Positions 50,841 through 59,954 of a stretch of DNA of 64,000 bases are shown in pieces. The position numbers were made by a program, and so were the translations under genes. Within the stretch, counting starts at the first letter, position 1. Every line of letters begins with the position of its first letter. The DNA is from Staphylococcus sp. IVB6181 (GTDB lineage Bacteria; Bacillota; Bacilli; Staphylococcales; Staphylococcaceae), in the NCBI RefSeq assembly GCF_025561445.1, contig NZ_CP095096.1, positions 227,822 to 291,821 of the forward strand, in the 5' to 3' direction. The notes beneath the pieces were generated by a model, which saw only the letters and a list, made by a program, of their open reading frames with translations, was not told the origin of the DNA and did not search any database.

Positions 50841-50869
50841 ATTATATATTAACTTTTGAGGCATGTAAA
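50841..50869 (-). promoter_or_regulatory. SigA-type promoter of RNA B
   Basis: On the minus strand: TTTACA (50869-50864), 17-base spacer, TATAAT (50846-50841). Confidence 0.7.
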
Positions 50870-51131
50870 GAAATTTTATCAAAAGGATGTACTAAAAAAT
50901 TTCTAATTATATATTTATAAAAATGTGGTAAACAATAAATAAGTTATCTTTATAACAAAAGTAACTGCGTTACTAATTTAGTAACAAAATACTGAAAAAA
51001 GTCTTTTGAAAGCTGATGTAAAGCGATTTTGTAAATGTATCGATTGTGGGTATTTCTTAAACTTGATCGCCTAGAAATTGCGGTGAAATGTAATGTTTTT
51101 AATAAAACCTATAAAAATTTTAAGATTTTTG

Positions 51132-51160
51132 TTGACTATCAAAAAAAGAGGTGTTAATAT
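51132..51160 (+). promoter_or_regulatory. SigA-type promoter of the large RNA
   Basis: TTGACT (51132-51137), exactly 17 bases, TAATAT (51155-51160). The predicted start lies at about 51167, directly at the beginning of the closing stem of the large RNA. Confidence 0.72.
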
Positions 51161-51166
51161 TTATCC

Positions 51167-51997
51167 ATGCACAAGCCCAGTGCTTGCAAAATAGAATCTC
51201 AAACAAAGATTAAAGTTGGTGTTTGTAAGGCCAACATATCCCAACTTATGTTTGCATACACAGAAGGTTAAGGCTTGTGCAAGATTGAATCATCAAACAA
51301 GAAAATAGTAACTAACTTCATGAGGTTTGACAGTAAGATGATCAATCAACTATTTGTTTATCGGACAGCTGGTAAAAAAATAACTTATGAAAGGCAATCT
51401 ATTTCATAACGGTTATGTTATTTCCAGTTAAAAATCCAGTTGGACATAAACACGCACACATCTATTAGTCACTTAGAACTCGAAAAGTATATGATTTTTT
51501 GTAAAACAGACATAGAAACATTACAGAACGCAGTTGTAGAAAGAGAGAACATAACTACGATGAAATGCCTGATAGATAAATAAAGGCTGATCATAATTAT
51601 ATGCAACTAGAAACATGGATGCAGAAAAGATAAAGAGGAAAACTGCATTTCAAAAATTATATGATTGATCACAGCGCTTTCTCCTGTGTATCAGTCATCC
51701 AACTGCTAGGCTTTATAGTATGAAAGATAGAGAATTGCTGTAAAGCCTATCCCAATTTAACATTTGATTTCAAAGCAGCATTTTAATGGTTGGTGCTGCC
51801 TGAAAGAAATCAACTGATACAGGTCCCACTTCACACAGAACTACTAAGTATTCAGACAGGATGTAAATTCTATATTTAGTTCTACAGATTTTTCCAACTA
51901 GGTTAACGCAGTATTTTTTCCAATTAAGATACTGCGTTGGCCGCTATAATTGCTCTAAAGATGTAAACTCTACATCAGCCCTTAGGAAGGGATTTTT
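51167..51997 (+). ncRNA. Candidate large structured non-coding RNA (about 830 nt)
   Basis: Directly after the promoter, TGCACAAGCC (51168-51177) pairs perfectly with GGCTTGTGCA (51272-51281). Further helices: GATTGAATCATC with GATGATCAATC (51283-51347); CTGG..AAATAAC..TTATGAAA with matching 3' halves (51369-51427); GATGCAG/CTGCAT near 51618-51648; TGATTGATCACAG with CTGTGTATCAGTCA (51662-51697); TAGGCTTTA/TAAAGCCTA (51707-51749); GCAGCA/TGCTGC (51775-51799); AACGCAGTAT/ATACTGCGTT (51905-51938); GATGTA/TACATC (51960-51976). The terminator CCCTT-AGG-AAGGG with TTTTT ends at 51997. No frame of 60 codons on either strand. Size recalls GOLLD or ROOL RNAs; class unassigned. Confidence 0.7.
51979..51997 (+). 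terminator. Likely terminator of the large RNA
   Basis: CCCTT (51979-51983) pairs with AAGGG (51987-51991), followed by ATTTTT. The stem is short; the stronger hairpin at 52048 could be the real end instead. Confidence 0.55.
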
Positions 51998-52047
51998 GTT
52001 GCTTGCATAGCATGCATACACATAATAGTTGATTCTTTTCTTTATGA

Positions 52048-52082
52048 GGGGAGCAGTGTTCAGCTGTTCCCCTTATATAGTT
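52048..52082 (+). terminator. Second terminator-like hairpin downstream of the large RNA
   Basis: GGGGAGCAG (52048-52056) pairs with CTGTTCCCC (52064-52072), followed by TTATATAGTTTT. Confidence 0.6.
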
Positions 52083-52157
52083 TTATTGTGCTTATAGAGA
52101 TAAGCATTTTGAATTAGTGCATCACTTTCACTACTTTTTTCTTTAAAATAAATTGAA

Positions 52158-52190
52158 GCCTGTTGCTTAAATTAAGCAGCGGGCTTTTAT
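52158..52190 (+). terminator. Third terminator-like hairpin downstream of the large RNA
   Basis: GCCTGTTGCTTAA pairs with TTAAGCAGCGGGC (one or two mismatches), followed by TTTTATT. With the hairpin at 52048 it forms a series of stops on the plus strand although no plus-strand gene is nearby, in line with a transcribed RNA locus. Confidence 0.6.
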
Positions 52191-52264
52191 TATGCCAAGT
52201 TATATGTAAAATGCAGATAAAAAAGGTGGATAGGGGATAAAATTACGAGTTTCTTCCTATATAA

Positions 52265-52300
52265 ATGTAAAAAGCGGAGATTCTTTCGAACCTCCGCTTA
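52265..52300 (-). terminator. Terminator of the arcB-arcC-transporter unit
   Basis: AAGCGGAG (52272-52279) and CTCCGCTT (52292-52299) form the stem; on the minus strand a T-run follows. Confidence 0.82.
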
Positions 52301-52330
52301 GATTTAAGGTATAATATTTTTTATCTTTGG

Positions 52331-53914
52331 TTATGAATAAATCAATACTTGTGTTACTAACATGGCACCACCGAATACCAGTACGAATACTACAACCGGC
52401 CATACAAATCGGAACCAGTGAGAGTATTTCATATCAAGCATTTGCAATGTAGCCATTACAAGTCCAGTTGGTGCTAAGAATAGCATTGCGTATTGTCCGA
52501 ATTGGTATGCAGTAACAATAACGAATCTTGGAATACCTACTGTGTCCGCTAGCGGCGCAAAGATAGGCATAGATAGTACTGCTAAACCAGAAGATGACGG
52601 TACGATAAATCCTAAGAAGAAGAAGATTATTAATAAGATAATGATAAAGATCGGACCGCTCACATGAGATACGATATCAGAAGAGAATTTCAAGATAGTA
52701 TCTGAAATTAAGCCTTCATTCATAACAAGGTTGATACCGCGGGCTAAACCGATGATTAATGATACACCTACTAAACTTGATGCACCGTTGACAAAGGCAT
52801 CGACGGTTCCTTTTTCTCCTAATCCATGTTTACCCATACCGGCAATGAACATGATGATGATTGTGACAGATAAGAACATTGCGGCCATAACAGGGAACCA
52901 CCAACCTTGTGTCATAACGCCCCAAACCATTAATGGGAATGGGATAACGAACAAGATTAAAATGATTTTTTTACGCCATGTAAATTGATCCGCGTGTTCG
53001 TCTTTACCCATAACTGACCATTGTTCATTAAATTTATCTCGGTCTTCATATGAGTAAGATGCTTTTGGATCTTTCTTGATTTTTTGAGTATACCAATATA
53101 AGTATCCGATAACGAATATGGCACCGACAATACAACCTGCTAAACGCCAATACAATCCTTCTGTAAATGTAGTACCTGCAGCGTTAGAGGCAATTACTAC
53201 AGAGAATGGGTTGATTGTTGAGAACGTAGTTCCGACGGAACTTGCCAAGAATATGGCACCCACACAGACGATAGAGTCATAGCCCATGGCTATAAAGATA
53301 GGCACCAGTATTGGATAGAAGGCGACGGCCTCTTCCTCGATACCACATAAGGTACCGCCTAGAACCATGAGGATAGATACCATAAATATGAGCACAAACT
53401 CATGTCCTTTTGTTTTCTTCGTTAGGGCTAACAGTCCAGATTCGAATGAACCGCTTGCGCTAACGACCCCAATTAATCCACCAAGTACAAAGATAAATAC
53501 CATGATATCTACGGCTTCGATTGTACCGTGTACCATTGCATTTGTGATTTGTGCTGGTCCTGCTGGATTTTGTTCTAATCGTTCATAAGTATCAGGAATG
53601 GAAATCGGCTTGTTAATTGCGCCGGATTCAAACTGCTCGATATTGATTTTAACTCCGAGTTTATCCAATTGTTCTTGTGTACCAGGTACTTTCTTAATTT
53701 CTTTCTGAGGATTCTCGATTTTCAACTGATCAGAACCAGGCTCATAGGAAAGTTTAGAATAGGCACCGGCTGGAATGAGCCAAGTTGCGATGACTGCTAC
53801 TACTGTTAAAATGAATAAAATGGCAAAGGCGCCAGGCATTCGCAGTTTAAATTTTTTCTTTTTAGGTGGTTCAGTTGATTCTTTTGCAGCATTCATTTCA
53901 TTTGCATGATCCAT
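52331..53914 (-). CDS. YfcC-family basic amino-acid transporter (ArcD-like role)
   Basis: 527 residues from ATG 53914, which has AAGGAG nine bases upstream. The N-terminal tail is polar and basic; about 12 membrane segments follow. Features: ATWLIPAGAYSKLSYEPGSD, LGGTLCGIEEEAVAFYPILV and LGFIVPSSSGLAVLSMPIFA, typical of the YfcC/C4-dicarboxylate-carrier-like group. Standing after arcB and arcC, it probably exchanges ornithine or carries arginine, citrulline or a related substrate. It is 415 bases from arcC, so it may have its own promoter. Confidence 0.8.
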   Translation of the reverse strand: MDHANEMNAAKESTEPPKKKKFKLRMPGAFAILFILTVVAVIATWLIPAGAYSKLSYEPGSDQLKIENPQKEIKKVPGTQEQLDKLGVKINIEQFESGAINKPISIPDTYERLEQNPAGPAQITNAMVHGTIEAVDIMVFIFVLGGLIGVVSASGSFESGLLALTKKTKGHEFVLIFMVSILMVLGGTLCGIEEEAVAFYPILVPIFIAMGYDSIVCVGAIFLASSVGTTFSTINPFSVVIASNAAGTTFTEGLYWRLAGCIVGAIFVIGYLYWYTQKIKKDPKASYSYEDRDKFNEQWSVMGKDEHADQFTWRKKIILILFVIPFPLMVWGVMTQGWWFPVMAAMFLSVTIIIMFIAGMGKHGLGEKGTVDAFVNGASSLVGVSLIIGLARGINLVMNEGLISDTILKFSSDIVSHVSGPIFIIILLIIFFFLGFIVPSSSGLAVLSMPIFAPLADTVGIPRFVIVTAYQFGQYAMLFLAPTGLVMATLQMLDMKYSHWFRFVWPVVVFVLVFGGAMLVTQVLIYS

Positions 53915-54329
53915 ACTAATCATCTCCTTATAAGCAAAGGAGCGAAAAATGCAGCTAGTATATTTAAAGATAGAATAGAAAGACAAGATGCATTTTTTGT
54001 CCCTTACTATTAATCGCTTTTCAAGCTATGCTTAAAAAGCAGTGTTAAATTTATATTCAAACGTTATTCAAGCAGGGATAGTGTGAGGTGCAGTTATCAT
54101 ATTAACTGAGTGTAAGAATACTCTTTTTTAAAACGTAAAATTTTTTTGTCAGTGATGAGAACTGACAACCTAATACCTATTTGCGATAGAATATGAATAT
54201 AAATTATGTAATGAAAATTTATAAAAAAGCCTGAACAAGTTGTAACAAAAGTTGAATTGTTCAATCGTGTTCAGGCAATTTTTATAATCAATTTAATATA
54301 CTAATCACTTAGTTGTAAGTGAAAATGGT
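53915..54329. other. Intergenic region between arcC and the transporter gene
   Basis: About 415 bases. It holds the arcC terminator (54229-54276) and the transporter's promoter. No gene seen. Confidence 0.5.
54223..54281 (-). terminator. Terminator after arcC
   Basis: GCCTGAACA (54229-54237) pairs with TGTTCAGGC (54268-54276); on the minus strand TTTTTT follows. Confidence 0.78.
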
Positions 54330-55262
54330 CTACTTCTTGATCACTGTACCCACTTTGCCTTCTAATGCAGCATCTAGATTTTCTAGAGAAGTGATGAGTA
54401 CTTCGCCTTCTGGGTTCTTTTCAATAAATTGCAGAGAAGCTTCAACTTTAGGTAACATACTACCTTTTGCGAATTGACCTTCTTCAATATATTTTTCCAT
54501 ATCAGAAGTTGTGACTTCAGTTAATTTTTCTTCGTTTTCTTTACCGAAGTTGATGAAGATATAATCAACTGCAGTTAAGATAATCAATTTATCAGATTTG
54601 ATATGTGCTGCAAGAATAGCACTTGATTTGTCTTTATCGATAACTGCGTCTACACCTTGTAAATCACCGCGGTCGTTTTTAACAACTGGGATACCGCCAC
54701 CGCCGCCGGCGATAACAAGAGATCCGTTATTGATTAAGTCTTCGATACTTGGTAATTCCACAATTTCAATCGGTTGAGGTGATGGTACCACTCTGCGGTA
54801 ACCGCGACCTGAGTCTTCTACGAATGTGTAATCACGTTCTTTAGAGATTGTATCTGCTAAATCTTTGTCGTAGAATTTACCGATTGGTTTTGTTGGGTTC
54901 TCGAAAGCTGGGTCTTCTTTAGATACAACTGTTTGTGTGACTAAAGTCACAACAGGTTTTTTGATATCTAAATTGTGTAGTTCGTTTTGTAAACTTTGTT
55001 GTAGTTGATAACCAATGTAAGCTTGACTCATTGCGCCGCATTCTGGGAATGGGAAAGCTGGACCTTGATCATGTTCTGCCGCAAAGTTTAATCCTAGGTT
55101 GATACTGCCGACTTGCGGTCCGTTGCCGTGACTGATGACTACTTCGTGCCCTTTTTGAATCAATGCGACAAGTGATTTTGATGTGTTTTTCACTAGCTCT
55201 AATTGTTCTTGTGGGGAATTGCCTAAGGCATTTCCGCCTAATGCTACTACGATTTTAGCCAT
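54330..55262 (-). CDS. arcC: Carbamate kinase
   Basis: 310 residues with the full family set: [16 protein letters not shown] at the N-terminus, [34 protein letters not shown], and [12 protein letters not shown]. It converts carbamoyl phosphate plus ADP into ATP, CO2 and ammonia. It follows arcB by 14 bases with a good ribosome site (AAGGAGG), so arcB and arcC are co-transcribed. Confidence 0.95.
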   Translation of the reverse strand: MAKIVVALGGNALGNSPQEQLELVKNTSKSLVALIQKGHEVVISHGNGPQVGSINLGLNFAAEHDQGPAFPFPECGAMSQAYIGYQLQQSLQNELHNLDIKKPVVTLVTQTVVSKEDPAFENPTKPIGKFYDKDLADTISKERDYTFVEDSGRGYRRVVPSPQPIEIVELPSIEDLINNGSLVIAGGGGGIPVVKNDRGDLQGVDAVIDKDKSSAILAAHIKSDKLIILTAVDYIFINFGKENEEKLTEVTTSDMEKYIEEGQFAKGSMLPKVEASLQFIEKNPEGEVLITSLENLDAALEGKVGTVIKK

Positions 55263-55276
55263 GCTTTATGTCCTCC

Positions 55277-56281
55277 TTATCCAATATCTCCTAGAGTTGC
55301 TACCATTACAGCCTTGATAGTGTGCATACGGTTTTCAGCTTCTTGGAATACTACTGAGTGTTTGCCTTCGAAGACTTCGTCAGTTACTTCCATTTCTTTT
55401 AAGCCGAATTTTTCGTAGATATCTTTACCGACTTTAGTGTCAGTGTTGTGGAATGATGGTAAGCAGTGTTCAAAGATAACATGAGGGTTGCCAGTTTTTT
55501 CGATCATTGCTTGGTCCACTTGGTAAGGTTTTAATAATTTAATACGTTCTTCCCAAACTTCATCAGGTTCACCCATAGATACCCAAACGTCTGTGTAAAG
55601 AACGTCTGATCCTTTAACACCTTCGTCAACGTTGTCAGTTACTAAGATTTCGCCGCCGTTTTCTTTAGCGATATCTTTACAACGGTTTAATAATTCGTCA
55701 GTTGGGTTTAATTCTTTTGGACAAACTAAGTTGAATTTCATACCCATGATTGCTGCACCTTGCATTAATGCGTTCGCAACGTTGTTGCGTCCGTCACCAA
55801 CGTAAGTGAAGTTGATTTCATGGTAAGGTTTTTTCAATACTTCTTTAGCTGTTAAGAAGTCAGCTAATACTTGAGTAGGGTGATCTTCGTCTGTAAGACC
55901 GTTCCATACTGGAACACCTGATTCTTTTGCAAGTACTTCAACAGTACGTTGAGAGAATCCGCGGTATTCGATGCCGTCATACATGCCGCCTAAAACGCGT
56001 GCTGTATCTGCTGCTGTTTCTTTTTTGCCCATTTGAGAACCAGTTGGTCCTAAGTAAGTAGTACTTGCACCTTGGTCTGCTGCTGCAACTTCAAATGCGC
56101 AACGAGTACGAGTTGAGTCTTTTTCAAAAATTAATGCAATGTTTTTTCCTTTAAGCGTTTGCTGTTCGATTCCAGCGTATTTAGCTCGTTTTAAATCTTC
56201 GGATAGGTTCAATAGGAACTCCATCTCTCTGTTTGAAAAATCTAATAATGTTAGGAAATGTCTGTTTCTTAAGTTTTGCAT
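55277..56281 (-). CDS. arcB: Catabolic ornithine carbamoyltransferase
   Basis: 334 residues. Carbamoyl-phosphate loop [32 protein letters not shown] and [12 protein letters not shown] (ornithine/carbamoyl site) are all present. In this context it acts catabolically: citrulline plus phosphate to ornithine and carbamoyl phosphate. Unlike the usual arcABDC order, no arginine deiminase (arcA) precedes it. Putative ArcR and cre sites lie just upstream. Confidence 0.92.
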   Translation of the reverse strand: MQNLRNRHFLTLLDFSNREMEFLLNLSEDLKRAKYAGIEQQTLKGKNIALIFEKDSTRTRCAFEVAAADQGASTTYLGPTGSQMGKKETAADTARVLGGMYDGIEYRGFSQRTVEVLAKESGVPVWNGLTDEDHPTQVLADFLTAKEVLKKPYHEINFTYVGDGRNNVANALMQGAAIMGMKFNLVCPKELNPTDELLNRCKDIAKENGGEILVTDNVDEGVKGSDVLYTDVWVSMGEPDEVWEERIKLLKPYQVDQAMIEKTGNPHVIFEHCLPSFHNTDTKVGKDIYEKFGLKEMEVTDEVFEGKHSVVFQEAENRMHTIKAVMVATLGDIG

Positions 56282-56299
56282 TCTAATACAACTCCTCTA

Positions 56300-56315
56300 T
56301 GTGATTGATTTCACA
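56300..56315. promoter_or_regulatory. Crp/Fnr-type (ArcR-like) operator upstream of arcB
   Basis: TGTGATTGATTTCACA is a perfect TGTGA-N6-TCACA motif, the sequence bound by the staphylococcal Crp-family activator ArcR of arc genes. It is 19 bases upstream of the arcB start codon, so it may overlap the transcript start. Confidence 0.7.
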
Positions 56316-56319
56316 TTAA

Positions 56320-56335
56320 TTGTAAACGCTTTCCA
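56320..56335. promoter_or_regulatory. cre-like CcpA site upstream of arcB
   Basis: TTGTAAACGCTTTCCA matches the cre consensus at nearly all fixed positions. It lies four bases beyond the ArcR-like site, so sugar repression and anaerobic/arginine activation could compete here. Confidence 0.65.
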
Positions 56336-56755
56336 TTGGTTTCGTCAATGCAATGTTGCACAATTATTATAAATTTATCGTTAAATTTGTCAGAGAAGTT
56401 ACCATTATGCATTAGGTAACTTCAAACGTGCATTTATCGCAAATGCAAAAAGGAAATTATTCATTAAATTGTATGAATAAATATCCCGCTTTTATATGTA
56501 TTTCCTAATAGAAAAGTCTTAATCCTAATTTCTACAAAAATTACAAATTTACACAGTCATATTCACACAAACCTTGCAAGATACATGGGTTATAGCGTTT
56601 AAATCACGCTAAATTTATTATTTCTTAACAAAAACTCAAAAATAGATTGCTTTGTGTTAAAAGTATTATAAAATGTTGTTATACAGATAATTTGATGTCG
56701 AATACATTAGCTATCTAAGAATTTTTACAACTAAATACAGAGTGGAGAGAGACAG

Positions 56756-57790
56756 ATGAAGAGACTTTGGTTTTTATTGGTAAGTGTATTATTTTTATTA
56801 GCAGCCTGCAGCGGCGCAAAGTCTGAAGAAAAGACTGAAACAACAGAAAGCAGAGGAAAGGCAACAGAACAAATGAAAACTTTCCGGGTGGGTCAAATCG
56901 TAGACGCCGACGGCGTCGATGTACGTGTCGTTAAAGTAGAGTACATTAATGATTATGATGAATACAGTGCACCTGAAAACGGCAAAGCATTAAAAGTAAC
57001 TTTGAAATTTAAAAATAACAACAGTGATCAAGTACTTGTAGATTCAAGTGCATTTACAATGAACGTCAGAGGAGAAACTTATCCTGATTGGTATGGCGGC
57101 GACGGTACAGACGGTATGTTCTCACATCAATTAAATCAAGGTAAAACAGCTACAGATACATTAGTATTTGATGTGCCGGACGCAAAAGTCTATACCTTAG
57201 AGATGGATACGTACTTCAAAGACAGCAATGTAAAAGCAAAATGGAATCTGCATCAAGCACTTATCAGAGAAGGCAAATCACATGACAGCGAGACAGAAGC
57301 AGCATCAGAAGAAAAACCTTCTAAAACAAAAGATGATTCTGAAGATTATCCTTATACAGCAGAAGAATACAATGCATTAGTAGATGAGTATAATGCACTG
57401 ACAGATGGAGAAAAAATGAATCATGTGACACGTGGAGTAACCAATAAAGAATACAATGATTTAGCAGCACGTGTTGAGAAACTCTATGAAGCATTAGGTG
57501 AAGAATGGGAAAAAGAATATCAAAAACAATTAGATCGCGAAGAAGCCGAATGGCAAAAAGAACAAGACCGTCTCGATAAGGAATTCGATGCGGAAATGAA
57601 GCACCAAGATGAGGCTTATCAACGTGAAGAAGCTGCACGTCAAAAGCAAGAAGAAGCCGATCAACGTGCTTATGAAGCTGAAATGAAACGTCAAGATGAA
57701 CAAGCCGCAAGAGAAGAAGAAGCAATGAGAAGACAAGAAGCTGAACTTCAAAGGCAAGAAGAAGCTGCAGCTGAGTCAGAAGAATATTAG
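56756..57790 (+). CDS. Lipoprotein with DUF4352-type domain and charged coiled-coil tail
   Basis: 344 residues. A lipoprotein signal with lipobox LLAAC (Cys 18) is followed by a DUF4352/telokin-like beta domain (about 40-165, KALKVTLKFKNNNSDQVLVD). A linker with two YNALVDEYNAL-like elements leads to a long Glu/Gln/Arg-rich coiled coil (about 255-340, EEAARQKQEEADQRAYEAEM). Surface-exposed lipoprotein of unknown function. Codes in a single unit with its own terminator. Confidence 0.75.
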   Translation: MKRLWFLLVSVLFLLAACSGAKSEEKTETTESRGKATEQMKTFRVGQIVDADGVDVRVVKVEYINDYDEYSAPENGKALKVTLKFKNNNSDQVLVDSSAFTMNVRGETYPDWYGGDGTDGMFSHQLNQGKTATDTLVFDVPDAKVYTLEMDTYFKDSNVKAKWNLHQALIREGKSHDSETEAASEEKPSKTKDDSEDYPYTAEEYNALVDEYNALTDGEKMNHVTRGVTNKEYNDLAARVEKLYEALGEEWEKEYQKQLDREEAEWQKEQDRLDKEFDAEMKHQDEAYQREEAARQKQEEADQRAYEAEMKRQDEQAAREEEAMRRQEAELQRQEEAAAESEEY

Positions 57791-57807
57791 TGTAAATGAA
57801 TATGCAA

Positions 57808-57839
57808 GAAAGAGCTGCCGAAGTAGGCAGCTTTTTTAT
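57808..57839 (+). terminator. Terminator of the lipoprotein gene
   Basis: GCTGCC (57814-57819) and GGCAGC (57826-57831), followed by TTTTTT. Confidence 0.85.
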
Positions 57840-57921
57840 GCTTTAAAAGATGCGAGTGTTATTTATTAAACGATATTGCTTTGATATACTAATCTAACTA
57901 AGACTAGAAAGAAGGTAACTT

Positions 57922-58848
57922 ATGCTGTTTTTATTCTTATTAGGTTTGGCAGCTGGTATGGTTGTACCGGTTCAAACATCTATTAATACAAAGCTGATAC
58001 GATTTACACATTCGTCCTTTTATTCATCAGCGATTTCATTTTCAGTAGGGGCTATTTTCTTACTGTTAGTTAATTTAATCGTGACACCGAGTCACTTTAC
58101 GCCGAGCTTTTTTGCCAATCAATCTTTGAATTATACATGGTTTGTAGGCGGATTGTTAGGTGTTATATTTTTAACAGGAAATTTATTGTTATTTCCGCGT
58201 TTAGATGCATCGTTAACAGTGATTATTACCATTGCCGGACAAATTATTATGGGAGTTATTATAGATACTTTCGGATGGTTTAATGCGGATGTTCAGGCAT
58301 TTACATTTTTAAAATTCGTCGGTGTCTTACTGTTATTTATCGGCATTATTGTGATGAATTATGTGCGTAATAAGCAGAAAACTGAACCTTCAGCAATGGT
58401 ATTGCCATGGCTGGTTATCGGCTTTATGTTCGGATTTGCGCCTCCGATTCAAACCGCGATTAACAGTCAGTTAGGTCAGCAAGTACATAGTTCGCTGTTT
58501 GCTTCGCTTATCTCATTTTGTATTGGTGCGATTGCACTGATAATCATTACAGCGTTTGTAAATCGTTCATTTAAACTTTCAAAATTCGAACCGAATATCG
58601 GCAAGATTAAACCGATTTATTTTATCGGCGGTATATTAGGTGTGGTATTCGTAACAGCCAATATTATTTTAATGCCGCATCTTGGCGCTGCACTGACGAC
58701 CATTGTCGGAATGCTTGGTCAAATGTTAATGGGTGTGATTATTGACCACTTCGGTATATTAGGTGCGAAACAGAATAGAATCAATGCCCGTAAAATTGCA
58801 GGTATTATTTGTATTTTTATCGGTATCATTTTACTGCGTTTCTTTTAA
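57922..58848 (+). CDS. DMT-family transporter with two DUF606 repeats
   Basis: 308 residues, about ten membrane helices made of two homologous halves: GMVVPVQTSINTKLIRFTHS / GFAPPIQTAINSQLGQQVHS, and GGLLGVIFLTGNLLLFPRLD / GGILGVVFVTANIILMPHLG. This internal duplication is typical of fused DUF606 (YdcZ-like) members of the drug/metabolite superfamily. Substrate unknown. Confidence 0.85.
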   Translation: MLFLFLLGLAAGMVVPVQTSINTKLIRFTHSSFYSSAISFSVGAIFLLLVNLIVTPSHFTPSFFANQSLNYTWFVGGLLGVIFLTGNLLLFPRLDASLTVIITIAGQIIMGVIIDTFGWFNADVQAFTFLKFVGVLLLFIGIIVMNYVRNKQKTEPSAMVLPWLVIGFMFGFAPPIQTAINSQLGQQVHSSLFASLISFCIGAIALIIITAFVNRSFKLSKFEPNIGKIKPIYFIGGILGVVFVTANIILMPHLGAALTTIVGMLGQMLMGVIIDHFGILGAKQNRINARKIAGIICIFIGIILLRFF

Positions 58849-58871
58849 AGACAGTTGAATATTAAGACATA

Positions 58872-58910
58872 AGTATAGCCCGGGAAATAACGACTTCCCG
58901 GGCTTTAGTA
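58872..58910. terminator. Bidirectional terminator between the DMT transporter and yidC
   Basis: AGCCCGGGAA (58877-58886) pairs perfectly with TTCCCGGGCT (58895-58904). Confidence 0.82.
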
Positions 58911-58914
58911 TTGC

Positions 58915-59778
58915 TTATTTTTTCTTTTTCTTCTTAGCAACGACTTTTGTATTTTTAGGCTTTTTATCTTTGCCTTCTTTTTTCGCTTGTTCGCGTTTAA
59001 TACGTGCCACTTCTTCATCTGCGACTTTACTGTAATATCTATTCGCAAAGAACATTTGAACAATCATAAAGATGGCACTGACTGACCAATAAAGGCCAAG
59101 TGCAGATGCTGATGTTAATGAAATATATACGATGAAGATAGGTGAAATGATCATCATCATATAACCCATTTGACGTTGTTCTTTAGGCATGTTCTCTAAA
59201 CTTACAAGTGATTGCAAGAAGTAAAGTACACCGGCAATAATCGTAATCCAAATATCTGGTTCAGTCAGTTTGAACCATAAGAAGTTCGGATGATCTAAAA
59301 TGCCGCCTTGAGATGGCCATTTTAATGCGACATATAAACCGAATAGTACAGGCATTTGAATTAAGATTGGAAGACAGCCTAACATGTTTTTCATCGGATT
59401 GATGTCATATTTTTTATAGACTTTCATCATTTCTTGCTGTGCTTCCATTTTTTCTTCTTGTGTACGCGCACGTTTAACTTTTTCTTGTGCTTCTTTCATA
59501 TCTGGTTTTGCAAATTCCATCACTTTACGCATGATTTGACCGTTCTTAGTTTGGCTTAACATAAACGGAAGCATTACCAAACGAATCACTAAGACAATGA
59601 CGATGATTGCAAGTCCATAGTTATTGTTAAGGTTATGACCTAACCAATGCAGCAACTGATCCATTGGTTTTGCGAATGTGTTAAAGAAGAAACCGTCTCG
59701 GTTGGAACTCTTCGAATAATCACAACCCGCAAGCAGTACCGTCGTGAGTGCAAGCAACAGTATGTATTTGATTTTCAT
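58915..59778 (-). CDS. yidC: Membrane protein insertase YidC
   Basis: 287 residues. It starts with a lipoprotein signal (lipobox VLLAGC), then five membrane helices with [20 protein letters not shown] and a Lys-rich cytoplasmic tail ([16 protein letters not shown]). It inserts proteins into the cytoplasmic membrane with or without SecYEG. Bacilli usually have one or two copies; this is the classical lipoprotein form. Confidence 0.92.
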   Translation of the reverse strand: MKIKYILLLALTTVLLAGCDYSKSSNRDGFFFNTFAKPMDQLLHWLGHNLNNNYGLAIIVIVLVIRLVMLPFMLSQTKNGQIMRKVMEFAKPDMKEAQEKVKRARTQEEKMEAQQEMMKVYKKYDINPMKNMLGCLPILIQMPVLFGLYVALKWPSQGGILDHPNFLWFKLTEPDIWITIIAGVLYFLQSLVSLENMPKEQRQMGYMMMIISPIFIVYISLTSASALGLYWSVSAIFMIVQMFFANRYYSKVADEEVARIKREQAKKEGKDKKPKNTKVVAKKKKKK

Positions 59779-59839
59779 ATTTCTCTGCCTTTCTCTCTTT
59801 AATTGAAAAATAATCAGGACTTATTCCCTAGAAACTCAT

Positions 59840-59868
59840 TGAAAAAGCAACCCGCTCTCAGGTTGCAT
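59840..59868 (-). terminator. Terminator of the 196-aa membrane protein gene
   Basis: GCAACC (59847-59852) and GGTTGC (59861-59866); on the minus strand TTTTTC follows. Confidence 0.7.
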
Positions 59869-59954
59869 CTCGCATTTACACTATATCATGTACACTTACA
59901 AGATATAATCCTAACATAGAAAGTGATGCGATTAAAGAGAAGAAAGACAGCTGT

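Larger units (their letters stand above)
56282..56755. other. Divergent promoter region of arcB and the lipoprotein gene
   Basis: 474 bases without a gene. It contains the ArcR-like and cre-like sites close to arcB; the rest is AT-rich. Confidence 0.55.

Noticed and set aside
51167-51997. Large RNA as RNAIII, tmRNA or RNase P RNA
   Set aside because: No agr genes nearby, no delta-haemolysin-like frame, and none of the conserved tmRNA or RNase P core sequences that I can recognise.
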